Assembly: GCF_026898155.1 (NCBI RefSeq)
Contig: NZ_CP114028.1
Location: 62,001 to 126,000, forward strand
DNA from: Jiella pelagia
GTDB lineage: Bacteria; Pseudomonadota; Alphaproteobacteria; Rhizobiales; Rhizobiaceae
Length of the DNA stretch: 64,000 nucleotides
Reading direction: 5' to 3'
Position 1 is the stretch's first letter. Each line of letters begins with the position of its first letter. Below, piece by piece: positions 1 to 10,584 of this stretch. The position numbers and the translations under genes are program-made. Below the pieces are notes generated by a model. The model ran no database searches. It was not told the DNA's origin and worked only from the letters and a program-made list of their open reading frames with translations.

Positions 1-95
1 GAAAAGCCTGCTCATCATCGCCTCCGTCACAAAACCACGGCAGGGAATCCGATTTACTACAAACCTTCAACAGCCTGATTGGGTTTTGAACCTAG

Positions 96-1529
96 TACTA
101 CAGTTGCGCATTGTTTGTTCATGTGATTCCGTGGGTTCGGCGACGGGAGGATGAGCGATGGCGGTGGCCGAATGGACTGGAACGCTGGTCGATTGGAGGG
201 CGGAGCTTGCGCGGCTGAAGGGTTTCATTGCTTCGGCCCTGGGCCGGTCGGAAACGCGGGAGGCGGCGAGCGCCTTCATCGATGGATTGTTGTCGTCGGC
301 GGAGCGCAAGACGGGGTGGATGCTGGCGGAAGAAGCAGGACTTGAGCGGCCTTATCGCATCCAGTCGCGGCTCGGCCGAAGCTTGTGGTCCGCCGATGAT
401 CTGCGAGACCGCGTGCGCGAATATATCAACCAAGCGCTCGGCGACGAGGGTGGCGTGTTGGTGATCGATGAGACGGGGTTCCTGAAGAAGGGCAAACATT
501 CGGTCGGGGTCGGCCGTCAGTATTCCGGGACCGCCGGACGGATCGAGAACTGCCAGATTGGCGTGTCCGCTGCCTATGCCAGCCGCTACGGCCACGCGCT
601 CGTCGACCGGCGGCTCTACCTGCCGAAGGATTGGGCCGAGAACGAGGAAAGGCGCAGGAAGGCGTGCGTCCCGGACGAGGTGGTTTTCGCGACCAAGCCG
701 GCCATGGCCAGGGAGATGATCGCGCGCACGCTCGACACGGGACTGCCCTGCGCCTGGGTCTTGGCGGATGCGCTTTACGGTTCGGACCACCAATTGCGGC
801 GCATGCTGGAAAAGCGCGGGCAGCCCTACGTCCTTGCCGTGCCGTGCGCTCGAACCACACGCTTCGCTTCTTTGAGAACGGGCATCTGATCCAGACCGAT
901 CCTTTGACCATGACGGAAGCATTCGAGGATGATCAGTGGGTCTCGCTCACCGCCGGTGAGGGCTCGAAGGGTCCGAGGCTCTACGATTGGGTCCGGGTGC
1001 CGCTCGGCTGGGAACAGGATGAAGGCTTCGAACGCTGGCTGCTCGTGCGTCGAAGCCGGCGCGATCCCGAGGCGCTCGCCTATTTCTTCGCCAACGCGCC
1101 GCAAGGCACCAGCCTCGCCGAACTCGCCGGCGCTGCCGGCCTTCGATGGACGATCGAGGAGTGCTTCCTGCGCGCCAAGGACGATCTCGGCCTTGACCAC
1201 TGCGAGGCGCGCTCCTGGCACGGATGGCACCGGCATATGAGCCTCGTCATGGCTGCGGCCGCCTTTCTCGTCAGACTCTCCGCCGATCAACGCCGCAGCG
1301 CCTTCGGCAAACGGGACAAAACGAGTCCAGAGGTCCTTGCGGCGGCATGACCCTGGCTCTCGCCAGGCTTCTGACCACGCCGGAGATCCACGCGCTCATC
1401 GCCAAGCTCCTCCTGTCGCCAACAACGCATCCGGCCTTCGTCTCGGCATGGTCACGATGGCGACGCGATCATCAAGCCGTCGCAGCTTGCCAGCCATCGG
1501 AAGAAACGCTCACATGCGCAACTGTAGTA
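96..1529 (+). mobile_element. IS701-family insertion sequence, structurally complete
   Basis: The ends carry a perfect terminal inverted repeat of at least 16 bp (96-111 and 1514-1529, beginning TACTACAGTTGCGCAT). They are flanked by the 4-bp direct repeat CTAG at 92-95 and 1530-1533, the YTAR-type duplication known for IS701. The right flank is the minus-strand methylase-helicase remnant, so the element interrupts or abuts that gene. It carries one transposase gene that is frameshifted, so this copy is probably not autonomous as written. Confidence 0.9.
158..1350 (+). pseudogene. IS701 family transposase, frameshifted by a 5-bp tandem duplication
   Basis: The product is a DDE transposase. 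The N-terminal part (158 to about 836) contains the catalytic-core context VLVIDETGFLKKG and ADALYGSD. The C-terminal part (about 847-1350) contains WTIEECFLRAKDDLGLDHCE, where the last catalytic Glu is expected. The two halves are in different frames. The cause is visible: CCGTG occurs twice in tandem at 837-846, and removing one copy gives the expected continuous reading AVRSNHTLRF. The start at 158 lies just inside the left inverted repeat. As written the protein would stop after about 243 residues. Confidence 0.85.
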
Positions 1530-1574
1530 CTAGGACTGCGCGCGCGGCATCACAGACCGGGATCAGCTTCCTGA
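1347..1574 (+). CDS. small ORF following the IS701 transposase
   Basis: The start codon overlaps the transposase stop (ATGA at 1347-1350). The frame encodes a basic segment with SAWSRWRRDHQAVA, a type of tail I associate with IS701-like elements of alphaproteobacteria. It reads through the right inverted repeat and terminates outside the element at 1574, so its natural end is uncertain. It may be a C-terminal part or accessory ORF of the transposase, or spurious. Confidence 0.35.
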   Translation: MTLALARLLTTPEIHALIAKLLLSPTTHPAFVSAWSRWRRDHQAVAACQPSEETLTCATVVLGLRARHHRPGSAS

Positions 1575-2630
1575 CGATGTTGATTTGCTTCTCCGAAAAC
1601 CCCTCGCCCGACCGGCCCTTGCGGACGGGAACCGGAGCGGGCTTGCCGTCGAGAACCTGCATGAGGCCTTTCGATGGGTCGAAGACAAAGCTGCCTTCGC
1701 GAATATGAGCGTCCTCGGGCTCGGCGAGATCGCTGAGCATTCCGCCACGCTCAAGATCGAAATCGATCGTTTCGGGTTCGCCGTCATAGATGGCGTCCGG
1801 AAGGCAGAGTATGGCGGCGTTCAAATCCGCCTCAAGGTCGCCGTCACCCCGCAGGCGGGTGTAACTCTCGCCGAAAGGACCGGTGGTGGTTCCATGGCGG
1901 CGGAGTACATGGTCGGGATGATCTGCAAACCAGCGATTGACGCGGAAGACTTCACTGTCTTCGCTGGCCGGAATGACCTGGGTCAGGTCCAGCCACGCGG
2001 CGTCGCTCCGGGACTCGCCGGGCTTGCGCTTGCGGAAGAACAGGATGTCGACGACGACGTCCGTTCCCGCATCCTGCCGGAAGCTGCCTTCGGGCAGGCG
2101 GAGCGCGGCGATCAGATCGGCGGATCTGGCGATGTGCTCGCGGGCCGTGGCGTCCGCCTTGTCCATTGTGCCCGACGATGTGACGAACGCGGCGAGCGCG
2201 CCCGGCTTCAGGAGATCGATCGACCGTGCAATGAAATAGTCATGCAGCCGCAGGCCCATTGACCGGTAGGCGCGGTCGGAGCGGACGGTCCTGTCCGAAA
2301 ACGGCGGGTTGCCGATGGCGAGATCGAAATGCGCCGGCAAATCGATGCGCGCGAAATCGCCTTCGATAGTACAGGCGACCGGCTGCAGGAGGCGAGCGAT
2401 CCGGGCAGTGACCGGATCGAGCCTCGACACCGGTAACAAAGGACACATCCCGGAAGATCTCCGGCATCAACGCGGGGAACAGCCCCGTGCCGACGCCCGG
2501 TTCGAGGACGCGGCCGCCGCGCCAGCCGAGCCGTTCGAGCCCTTTCCAGATCGCCCGGACGATGAACTCCGGCGTGAAATGAGCATATTGCGTGCAGCGG
2601 GCAAGCGAAGCGTAGTCCGCCTCGTTCACG
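1535..2630 (-). pseudogene. N-6 DNA methylase/helicase-like gene, first copy, truncated at both ends
   Basis: This minus-strand remnant matches the second copy near 28590-29640 almost codon for codon. It contains the adenine-methylase motif NPPF within AIGNPPFSDRTVR, preceded by the SAM-binding-like segment VLEPGVGTGLFPALMPE. In reading direction it starts abruptly near 2630, where an IS256 end begins, and is cut at 1535 by IS701. The reading frame shifts at 2419-2425 (GAGCCTC). Deleting one base restores VTGV-ELDPVTARIARLL across the junction, and the same extra base is present in the second copy. In intact relatives the gene is a very large plasmid-borne methylase plus SNF2-like helicase. 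Only part of the methylase half remains here. Confidence 0.8.
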
Positions 2631-2642
2631 CATGCCTGCAGC

Positions 2643-2800
2643 TCTCGTCGGTCATCGTCATCTCCGTTTCAGGTTCCAGGTGTTGCAACCCGAACCTTCT
2701 CGAAGATCGGCGATGACCGCCAGCGTCACCGTCGGCCGCGCGCTGCGCTACGCCGAAGGCTCCGCGCGCGGCCTCCTACACCACCACCAGGGACACGGCC
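2643..2800 (-). mobile_element. IS256-family end fragment
   Basis: About 158 bp nearly identical to 47321-47478, the right end plus transposase start of the IS256 element in trbJ. It includes the first codons of the transposase on the minus strand and the terminal GGACACGGCC. The rest of the element is missing and the fragment abuts the methylase remnant at its left, so this is a deletion scar rather than an active element. Confidence 0.8.
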
Positions 2801-2934
2801 ACGACGACACCGTCCGAACCCAAGGAGATTGCCCGGCTGATGCTGGAGCGCGTGGTGCTTTCGATCGAAGGCGGCAGCGAGCGCACCACGCTGGTTTGCA
2901 ACCCCGTCCAGGGGCAGCCAAAAGACGCTGATCT
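2801..2934 (+). other. short unassigned coding-like stretch between two IS scraps
   Basis: An open frame runs through this stretch (residues such as EPKEIARLMLERVVLSIEGG, with a possible Met at 2840) and then fuses in frame to the IS5 transposase fragment. It does not look like the usual IS5 N-terminus and I do not recognise it. It may be a piece of a former chromosomal or plasmid gene. No ribosome binding site was evident. Confidence 0.3.
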
Positions 2935-3441
2935 CAGGGTCTTCAGCCTGCATGCCCCCGAGGTCGAATGCATCGGCAAGGGCAAGGCTCACCGGCCTTA
3001 CGAGTTCGGCGTCAAGGTCTCTGTCGCCATCTCGCTGAAGCGCTCCAAGGGTGGCCAGTTCGTCACCCATATCGCAGCGCTGCCGGGCAAGCCATATGAT
3101 GGGCACACGCTGGCCAGCGTCATTCCCGCCATTGAGGCCCAGGTCGGCGCGACCCTCAACCGGATCATCGCCGATGCCGGCTACAAGGGCCACAACGCGC
3201 CGCAAAGCACCGCTTCAGGGCCTATACCTCGGGCCAGAAGCGCGGCATGACCGACGCCATCCGCCGCGAAATGCGAAGGCGGGCGGCCGTCGAACCCGTC
3301 ATCGGCCATCTGAAGGCCGACCACCGGATGAGCCGCAATCATCTCGCCCACGCCATCGGCGATGCCGCCAACGCCATCCTCGCCGCCGTCGGCTACAACT
3401 TCCGCCGCATCCTCGCCTGGCTGAAGCTTTTTGCCGCCTAA
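2935..3441 (+). pseudogene. IS5 family transposase, 3' fragment with frameshift
   Basis: The segment encodes the C-terminal part of an IS5-type transposase: FSLHAPEVECIGKGKAHRPY, then RIIADAGYKGHNAP, and in another frame RRRAAVEPVIGHLKADHRM. The latter holds the E of the DDE triad. The N-terminal half is missing. Between the two parts one A appears to be lost from an A-run at 3204-3206: four As would give a continuous NAPQKHRFRAYTSGQKRGM. It ends at 3441. No inverted repeats were located, so this is a remnant. Confidence 0.8.
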
Positions 3442-3544
3442 TCGAAGCTGCGATCATTAGCTTATTTGCAGCCACCAAACTCGCCGTCGCCGGTTAGCGG
3501 GCATTCTTCACGCTCGACGCACTGCTAGAGAACCGATCTATCGT

Positions 3545-4034
3545 CCCGGCACGCCTTATGGCTGAGCGCACAGGCGAGCCAATTCTTCCTGACCCTGATC
3601 GCCACGGCCAGGCTCAACGACGTAGATCCACACGCTTGGCTCGCCGACGTCCTCGCCCGCACCGCCGACACGCCGCAGACCCGCCTCGACGAGCTGCTGC
3701 CGTGGAACTGGCAACAGGCGATGTATCCGACGAACGGGCTGCCTGACGCAGCTCATGCGTCACGCCGTACGCACCAAACCCCTCAACACCCCCGTTACTC
3801 CTACATACGCCGTGACGCTTTTGATCTTCCGGGAAAGTGTTATGCGGTTTGTTCCCGGCTATCGGTTGCAAAGATACCACAATGGACCGCAACTCGCGGA
3901 AGACCTGCCCCTACCCCACCGGCACCTTGTCCATGACCTCGCCACAACTCGCCAGCGGGTAAAGCAGGAAGACGCAAGCCAAAATCGCTCGAAACAGAAA
4001 AAATCAGCTTCCCGCTGACTACGCGGAGGCGTAC
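3545..4034 (+). mobile_element. IS66-family right-end remnant
   Basis: The sequence parallels 18290-18785 of the complete IS66. It holds the last ~65 codons of TnpC (FFLTLIATARLNDVDPHAWL, then DELLPWNW), followed by the same ~300-bp non-coding tail and a degenerate right inverted repeat ending GCGTAC near 4034. One G is missing in the WNW-ATGD segment relative to the complete copy. The left part of the element is gone. Confidence 0.75.
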
Positions 4035-4059
4035 TCTTCTGTTGCCATCGGTAACCCCT

Positions 4060-5172
4060 CTACTTTAGGAAGCCTCGAAATCTGCGCAGCGCCAGCCAGA
4101 ACAGCACGGTCCCGATCAGCCCCAGCGCCGCGAACTGAGGCCAGACGACATCAATACCGGCGCCCCGGAACAGGATCGCCTGCGACAGAATGACGAAATG
4201 GGTGTTGGGCGCCGCCAGCATGATGAACTGAATGATCTCGGGCATGGATTCGCGCGGCGTCAGCGCGCCCGACAGCACCTGCAACGGCAGCAGGACCATC
4301 ATCATCAAAAGAGCGAACTGGGGCATGGTGCCGGCCACGGTCGCCATGAAGATGCCGAGCGACGTCATCGCGAACAGCATCAGCACCGCCCCCGCCAGGA
4401 ACAGCGGAACCGATCCGGCGACAGGCACCGCCATCAGCGCCTCGACGACGATCACCAGTGAAAAAGCCGATCCGAGCAGCACCACAAGCCCCATGGACCA
4501 GACCTTGGACAGCATGATCTCGGTCGCCGTCACCGGCATGACCAGGAGATGCTCGACCGTGCCATGCTCCTTTTCCCGGATGAGAGCCGCCCCGGTCAGA
4601 ATCAGCGACAGCATGGTGATCGACTGGATCACGCTGGAAATCGCGCCGAACCAGGTCGGATCGAGGGACGGATTGTAGCGTGCTCGCAAAGACAGCCCCA
4701 CCGGCGTTGCCGCTTGCGCGCGGTGGCCTGCGGCAAATTCAGACACCTCGCTGGACACGATCTGGCTGACATAGCCGGCGCCGGTAAACGCCTGGCTCAT
4801 GCGCGTGGCGTCGATATTAAGTTGGACCGCGGGCGATTTGCCCGCCAGCACGTCGCGCTCGAAATCCGGCGGAATGTTCAGCGCGAAGGTATCGAGACCC
4901 GCATCCATCCGGCGGTCGACCTCGGCCGCCGAAATGATGTGCGGCGGTACGAAATAGGGCGGATAGAAGGCCGACAGAATGCGCGACGACAGATGCGACT
5001 GGTCCTCGTCGACAATGGAGATGGCGGCCTTGCTTAGCGTTTCGGGGCTGGAATTTGCCGAAGTCCACACCGACAGGCTGAAGGAATAGGCGATCAGAAA
5101 CAGCATCATCCAGTCGCGCGAAAGCCCGCGCAACTCCTTCACCCCGAGATTCCGCACGTTATCGAGCTTCAT
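4060..5172 (-). CDS. ABC-2 type transporter permease (YhhJ-like)
   Basis: This 370-residue inner-membrane protein has one N-terminal membrane segment (about 24-45), a large extracytoplasmic part and about five C-terminal membrane segments, the ABC-2 permease plan. The motif [18 protein letters not shown] is characteristic of drug-export ABC-2 permeases. It starts 4 bp after the end of the fused ATPase gene, so the two are translationally linked. With the HlyD and ATPase genes it would form an RbbA/YhiI/YhhJ-type exporter; the substrate cannot be told from sequence. Confidence 0.9.
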   Translation of the reverse strand: MKLDNVRNLGVKELRGLSRDWMMLFLIAYSFSLSVWTSANSSPETLSKAAISIVDEDQSHLSSRILSAFYPPYFVPPHIISAAEVDRRMDAGLDTFALNIPPDFERDVLAGKSPAVQLNIDATRMSQAFTGAGYVSQIVSSEVSEFAAGHRAQAATPVGLSLRARYNPSLDPTWFGAISSVIQSITMLSLILTGAALIREKEHGTVEHLLVMPVTATEIMLSKVWSMGLVVLLGSAFSLVIVVEALMAVPVAGSVPLFLAGAVLMLFAMTSLGIFMATVAGTMPQFALLMMMVLLPLQVLSGALTPRESMPEIIQFIMLAAPNTHFVILSQAILFRGAGIDVVWPQFAALGLIGTVLFWLALRRFRGFLK

Positions 5173-5176
5173 GGCG

Positions 5177-7925
5177 TTACCCCTCCTGCTTCTTCAGAAA
5201 GATCACGCAGAATCCCAGGATGACTGGGACCGACAGCGCCATCGCCAACATCGGCTGGATCATTTGGGCGAGGTCGAAGGACTTCGAAAAAGCGCCGCGA
5301 GCCGCGGTGACGAACCGGGTGGTCGGGTAGATCTCGCCGATCACCCGCCCGAACCCTTGCAGGGACGACACCGGATCGATCACACCGGAATACTGCACCG
5401 CCGGAATCATGGTCAGAAGCGCTGTGGCGAAGAGAGCCGCCACCTGGCTGGAGATGAAGACGGAAACGAGGAAGCCGAGCGCGGTGCTGGCCGTGACATA
5501 GATCAGCGCGGAAAGGGCAAAGCCGAAGAAACTGCCGGTAAACGGCACCTGGAAGACAAAAACCGCCATCGCCATCATCAAAAGGAAGTTGACCATGGCG
5601 AGCGCGATGTAGGGTAGTTGCTTGCCAAAAAGGAATTCTAGGCGCGTCACCGGTGTGACGTAGAAGTTGATGATCGAGCCGAGGCTCCTTTTCCCGGGCG
5701 ACCGACAGCGTCGTCAGGATCGCCGGGATCATCAGAAGCAGGATGGGCAGCACCGCCGGCACCATCGCGACGATGCTCTTGACGTCCGGATTGTATCGGT
5801 AGCGGGTGACAAGCTCGAAATTGCCGCTGAGAGCCGCTGAGCCCAAGGCTTCGCGCATCTTGCCGGAGATCCAGTCGGCGTGCATTCCCTGGATATAGCC
5901 CTGAACCGTGTTCGCGCGGTTCGGATTGGCGCCGTCGAACCAGGCGCCGATTTCCACCTTGCGGCCGCGCGCGACGTCGGCTGCGAAGCCGGGCGGAATC
6001 TCGATCGCCAGATTGATCTCGCCCGATTGCATTCTTGCGTCTATATTGGCATAGCTTTGAAGCGGAGGCCGTTCGATGAAATAGCGCGAACCGGCGATAT
6101 CCGCGATATAGCCTCGGCTCACGGTGGTCTGGTCACGGTCGAGAGCCGCGAAGGTCAGGTCTTCGACATCGAGGTTGATGCCGAGGCCGATGACGACCAT
6201 CAGGATCAGGCTGCCGACGAGCGCCATCGCCAGTCGGATCGGATCGCGCCGCAGCTGCAGGCTTTCAAGGCGCGAATAGCTGAGCAGACGGCGCAGGCTG
6301 AAGCCCTGCTTCTGCTCGAGCGCGGATGCAGGACCGCCGGCGCCAGCGGGTCTCACCGTTTCATCGGGCTCGGCCGAGCCGCCGGCGTTCATGGCCTCCT
6401 TCAGATAGGCGATAAACGCTTCTTCGAGGGTGTCGAGGCCCTTCGACGCCTTGATCGCCTCCGCCGTGTCGCTGACCAGCACCTTGCCAGCATGCATCAG
6501 CGAGATGCGGTCGCACCATTCCGCTTCGTTCATGAAATGGGTCGACACGAAGATGGTCACGCCGTCCTTGCGCGACAACTCACCCAGAATGCGCCAGAAT
6601 CCGTTGCGGGCGACGGGGTCGACGCCGGAGGTCGGCTCGTCGAGGATCAGGATCTCCGGGCCGTGGATGAGCGCGACCGCAAGGGACAGGCGCTGGCGGA
6701 TGCCGAGCGGCAAGGCCTGGGGCAGCGCGTGCTCCACGTCTTCAAGACCGAACCTCTCGATCATCTCCTCCACGCGGGCGGGGATCCGGGCTTCCTCCAG
6801 CGAAAAGAGCCGGGCGTGCAGTTCCAGATTCTGGCGAACCGTCAGTTCGGAATAGAGCGAGAAGGCCTGGCTCATGAAGCCGACCCTGCGGCGCACCGCC
6901 ATGTCGCTGGCATCGACCTCCTGGCCGAACAATTTGGCCGTTCCATTGGTGGGCTCCAACAGGCCGGTCAGCATCTTCATCGTCGTTGTCTTGCCGCAGC
7001 CATTGGAGCCGAGAAACCCGAAGATCTCGCCCTTGGCGATGCGGAAGCTGACGTCGTCGACCGCGACGAAGTCCCCGAATTTCTGGGTTAGATTTTCGGC
7101 CTCGATGGCGATCTCGCTCTCGCCTGGATCACGCGGCGGAATCACGACGCCCCGGTCGCCGTCGCCAGCCTCACCCGGCAGAAGCGCGATGAAGGCGCGG
7201 TCGAGATCGGGGGCGCCGGTGCGTTCCAGAAGGTCGGCGGCCGTGCCCGTCGCCAGCACCTCCCCGGCATTCATCGCCACCAGCCAGTCGAAACGGGCCG
7301 CCTCCTCCAGATAGGCCGTGGCCGTTATGACGCTCATGGTGGGGCGCGACAGGCGGATGCTGTCGATCAGGTCCCAGAACTGGCGGCGCGACAGAGGGTC
7401 GACGCCCGTCGTCGGCTCGTCGAGGATCAACAGATCGGGGTCGTGGATCAGGGCGCAGCACAGGCCGAGCTTCTGCTTCATGCCGCCCGAGAGCTTTGCG
7501 GCCGGTCGATCGCGGAAAGACGCCATCCCGGTCGCCGCCAAAAGCTCGGTGATGCGACGCTCCCGTTCGGCTTCGTCATGGCCGAAGAGGCTGCCGAAGA
7601 AGGTGAGATTCTCTTCGACCGAAAGCGTGGAATAGAGGTTCTTGCCCAGACCCTGCGGCATATAGGCGATGCGCGGGCAGACCAGACGCCGGTGCCCGGC
7701 GTCTCGCATGTCGCCGCCCAGTACCGAAACGGTCCCGTCCTGAATTTCGCGTGCACCGGCCAGAAGAGATAGAAGGCTGGACTTTCCCACGCCGTCGGGG
7801 CCGATCAGCCCGACCATGATCCCGGCGGGTATGTCCAGCGTCACATGCTTCAGCGCCGTGACCTTGCCGTAGCGCAAAGTCAGACCCGCAACCGACGCGA
7901 CGGAGCGATGGTCTGCCTCCGTCAT
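5177..7925 (-). CDS. fused ABC exporter ATPase-ATPase-permease (RbbA/YhiH-like), with one frameshift
   Basis: Two ABC ATPase domains are followed by an ABC-2 membrane domain. The first Walker A is GPDGVGKSS (about 42-50) with signature LSGGMKQKL. The second Walker A is [10 protein letters not shown] (about 310) with DEPTSGVDP. The membrane domain has its outer loop between the first and later segments. The frame breaks at 5681-5687 (GAGGCTC on the plus strand). Removing one base rejoins [19 protein letters not shown] and gives 915 residues, close to E. coli RbbA. The chosen start at 7925 overlaps the HlyD stop by ATGA; an in-frame Met at 7955 lies inside the HlyD gene. Confidence 0.88.
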
Positions 7926-8986
7926 TGTGCGACATTGGCAAGAGTTTCCGGCCACTCGGCGGAGGGATCGAGCCGCAGATAGGCCATGCCGGGCAGGCCG
8001 GTCTTGACGTAATCGATGTAGCGGGTGAGCAGTTTCGGATCGATCCTCGCACGGACTCGGAACATGAGCTTTTCGCGCTCGTCGGCGGTTTCGACCGTCT
8101 TCGGGGTGAACTGTGCGACGTCCGCCACGTAGCTGACCACCGCCGGGATGACGATGTCGGGCGCGGCATCGAGGACCAGTCGCACCTCGGATCCGAGCTG
8201 CAGCCGACCGGCCTCGGAGGTGGGAAGAAAAATCGTCATGTAGACATCGGTGAGGTCGACGAGGCTGAGGATACGGCCACCCGAGGCGACGATCTCGCCT
8301 TCCTGTGCGATGCGGTACTGGATCCGACCGTCACGGGGTGACACCAGCGTCGCATCGTCGATCGAGGCGGTGATCGAGTCGATCGATGCCTGCGCGGCCT
8401 CGACCGCGGCTTCGGCGTCGATCTTCTGCGCCTCGGCGAAATTGATCCCGGCCTGAGCGGCGGCATCCGAAGCCTCGGCCGAGGCAATGCCCGCCTTTGC
8501 CTGACGATCCCGCGCCTCGTCGTCGTCGACCGTCTGCTGGGAGGTCGCGTTCGTCTGAAGAAGACGCCGAGAGCGCGACAGTTTCTGCGCCGCCGCGTAG
8601 GCGACCGCTTTCGCCTGATCGACGTTGGCGACGGCGGCACGCTTCTCCGCTTTGGCCTTGGTGATCATTGTCCTGGCCGTGTCGACCGCGATCCTGGCGC
8701 GGCGCAACTGTGCCTCGGCTTCGCGCTTCTGGGCGTTGAGCTGGATGACGTCCATTTGGACGAGAACGGCGCCAGCCTTGACGAAGTCCCCCTCATTCGC
8801 CGTGATCTCGGCAATCCGCCCCCCTGTCAGGGCCGCGATATCGATTTCCGTTGCCTCGATCCGGCCATTCGCACTGACAATCCCCTCGGGCAATGCGGGT
8901 GCATTGACGCGATCCCAGGCGAAATAGGCGGCGACGGCCGCAATCAGAACAATCGCCGCAAGGACGTATGTGGGCCCTCTCTTCAC
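7922..8986 (-). CDS. HlyD/EmrA-type membrane fusion protein
   Basis: This 354-residue periplasmic adaptor has an N-terminal membrane anchor (about 7-25), a biotinyl-lipoyl-like strand pair around [19 protein letters not shown], and a long alanine-rich coiled-coil hairpin (about 75-215). A beta-barrel segment near [21 protein letters not shown] follows. It is first in the three-gene exporter operon and overlaps the next gene by 4 bp. It would bridge the inner-membrane ABC exporter toward an outer-membrane channel not encoded here. Confidence 0.9.
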   Translation of the reverse strand: MKRGPTYVLAAIVLIAAVAAYFAWDRVNAPALPEGIVSANGRIEATEIDIAALTGGRIAEITANEGDFVKAGAVLVQMDVIQLNAQKREAEAQLRRARIAVDTARTMITKAKAEKRAAVANVDQAKAVAYAAAQKLSRSRRLLQTNATSQQTVDDDEARDRQAKAGIASAEASDAAAQAGINFAEAQKIDAEAAVEAAQASIDSITASIDDATLVSPRDGRIQYRIAQEGEIVASGGRILSLVDLTDVYMTIFLPTSEAGRLQLGSEVRLVLDAAPDIVIPAVVSYVADVAQFTPKTVETADEREKLMFRVRARIDPKLLTRYIDYVKTGLPGMAYLRLDPSAEWPETLANVAQ

Positions 8987-9279
8987 TGATATTCCCTTCG
9001 CTGGGCTTGCCTTCGAACCGTCCCGTTGAGTCCGAAACTACCGATGCGGATACCCGCAAAAAAGTAAGTTTTATATACGATAAATAGGACTATGGATGAG
9101 CATCGCCTTGGCGGCTGAAACGCCGAGACGAGTCTCGCATGTTTGTGCTCACGCCACTTTGTCAGCTTGATCAGTCCGGCGAATTGATCGAGGTCAATGC
9201 CACCACGGGCATGGGTAGACGAGTGTAGGCGCCATGAAGAGCCGGCGCATTCGCTGCCGGCCATCCGTGGAGAGCAGCC
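8987..9279 (+). promoter_or_regulatory. divergent intergenic region with an AT-rich palindrome
   Basis: This gap separates the minus-strand exporter operon from the plus-strand dehydrogenase. An AT-rich inverted repeat TTTAT-ATACG-ATAAA lies at 9070-9084, the only such feature in an otherwise G+C-rich gap, and is a plausible operator or promoter for the exporter. No regulator gene is adjacent. I see no other coding or RNA feature. Confidence 0.35.
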
Positions 9280-10353
9280 ATGACGATGATGAAAGCGGCC
9301 GTCTTCGTCGAGCCGAACCGAATCGTGCTGGAAGACAAGATAATCCCGGACGTCGGCCCGCTCGACGCCCTGATCCGGATCACGACCACCACGATCTGCG
9401 GCACCGACGTACACATCCTGAAAGGCGAATATCCCGTCCAACGGGGTCTCACCATCGGCCACGAGCCGGTCGGCGTGATCGAGAAGCTCGGCTCTGCCGT
9501 TGCCGGCTATACCGAAGGCCAGCGCGTGATCGCGGGCGCGATTACGCCGAGCGGTCACTCCAACGCCTGCCTGTGCGGCTGCCATTCCCAGGACGGCGCG
9601 GGGACGAGGCACGGCTTCAAGCCGATGGGCGGCTGGCGCTTCGGCAATACGATCGACGGCGCTCAGGCCGAGTATCTTCTGGTCCCGGACGCAATGACCA
9701 ATCTTGCGCCGATCCCGGACGGCCTGACCGACGAACAGGTTCTGATGTGTCCGGACATCATGTCGACGGGCTTTTCCGGCGCCGAGAGCGGCACGGTGAA
9801 GATCGGCGACACGGTGGCCGTCTTTGCTCAGGGTCCGATTGGTCTCTGCGCGACAGCCGGTGCCAAGCTGATGGGCGCGACGACGATCATCGCCGTGGAA
9901 TCGGTTCCGGCCCGCATGGAGATCTCTCGCAAGATGGGCGCCGACCACGTGGTCGACTTCACCAAGGGCGACGTGGTGGAGCAGATCATGGCACTGACAG
10001 ACGGTCGCGGCGTCGACGTCGCGATCGAGGCGCTCGGCCGCCAGGAAACCTTCGAGGGTGCGTTGCGGATCCTGCGTCCCGGCGGGACGCTTGCCTCGCT
10101 CGGCGTCTATTCCTCGGACCTCGTGATCCCGCTCGGAGCATTCGCCGCCGGGCTCGGCGACCACAAGATCGTGACCACGCTCTGCCCAGGCGGCAAGGAG
10201 CGCATGCGACGGCTGATGTCGGTCATCGCATCCTCGCGGCTCGACACGCGGCCGCTCGTGACCCATCGTTACAAGCTGGAAGATATCGAGGAGGCCTACT
10301 ACCTTTTCGCCAACCAGCGCGACGGCGTCCTCAAAGTGGCGATCACCCCGTGA
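9280..10353 (+). CDS. zinc-dependent alcohol dehydrogenase (NAD(P)-dependent)
   Basis: A 357-residue medium-chain dehydrogenase. Catalytic zinc ligands are visible in TICGTDVHILKGEYP (Cys about 40) and GHEPVGVIE (His about 62). The Rossmann segment around AQGPIGLCATAGAKLMGA lies near 185-205. This pattern fits secondary-alcohol/isopropanol-type dehydrogenases. The usual structural-zinc cysteine cluster is replaced by CLCGC (about 100-105) and is not clearly the four-Cys form. It stands alone downstream of the divergent exporter; an IS5 scrap begins right at its stop. Confidence 0.88.
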   Translation: MTMMKAAVFVEPNRIVLEDKIIPDVGPLDALIRITTTTICGTDVHILKGEYPVQRGLTIGHEPVGVIEKLGSAVAGYTEGQRVIAGAITPSGHSNACLCGCHSQDGAGTRHGFKPMGGWRFGNTIDGAQAEYLLVPDAMTNLAPIPDGLTDEQVLMCPDIMSTGFSGAESGTVKIGDTVAVFAQGPIGLCATAGAKLMGATTIIAVESVPARMEISRKMGADHVVDFTKGDVVEQIMALTDGRGVDVAIEALGRQETFEGALRILRPGGTLASLGVYSSDLVIPLGAFAAGLGDHKIVTTLCPGGKERMRRLMSVIASSRLDTRPLVTHRYKLEDIEEAYYLFANQRDGVLKVAITP

Positions 10354-10584
10354 GTGCGCCGGATCGACAAGGAGGAAGGCTTCAAGGTCGTGCCCCGCCG
10401 ATGGGTGGTCGAACGGACCCTCGGATGGATGATCCGCTGGCGAAGCCTCGTGCGTGACTACGAACAGGGCATCGACATCTCCGACGCCATGATCCACGTC
10501 GCCATGGGAAGCATCCTGCTGCGCCGCATCAGCCATGGAGACCATTCTCAAACGGACTCTGTTGAGAATCATTTCAACATTTGA
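10354..10584 (+). pseudogene. IS5 family transposase C-terminal fragment
   Basis: The segment begins immediately after the dehydrogenase stop and encodes VPRRWVVERTLGWMIRWRSL. That is the conserved C-terminal region of IS5-type transposases with the catalytic Glu in WVVERT. It lacks everything upstream and runs into the 3' end of the EAL gene. It is a scrap of an element unrelated to the one at 2935. Confidence 0.75.

Noticed and set aside
1..91. Left flank of IS701 as continuation of the methylase gene
   Set aside because: A short stretch just left of the element loosely resembles the second methylase copy, but the similarity fades within about 25 bases and no open frame continues, so I left it unassigned.
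975..981. GAGGCTC in the IS701 transposase
   Set aside because: Here the seven bases are in frame with the conserved PRLYDW segment, so no base is extra. Similar natural cases are 17432-17438 (PSLLAM in TnpC) and 26742-26748 (FEALRE in the helicase). They show that GAGNCTC is not always a lesion.
5880..7091. 403-codon plus-strand open frame opposite the exporter ATPase
   Set aside because: It is a high-G+C mirror of a gene with full ABC motifs on the minus strand. It has no domain, no ribosome binding site and arginine-rich composition.
9234..10457. 407-codon frame overlapping the alcohol dehydrogenase
   Set aside because: The dehydrogenase frame has zinc and Rossmann motifs; this one is Arg/Asp-rich and runs through the IS5 scrap.
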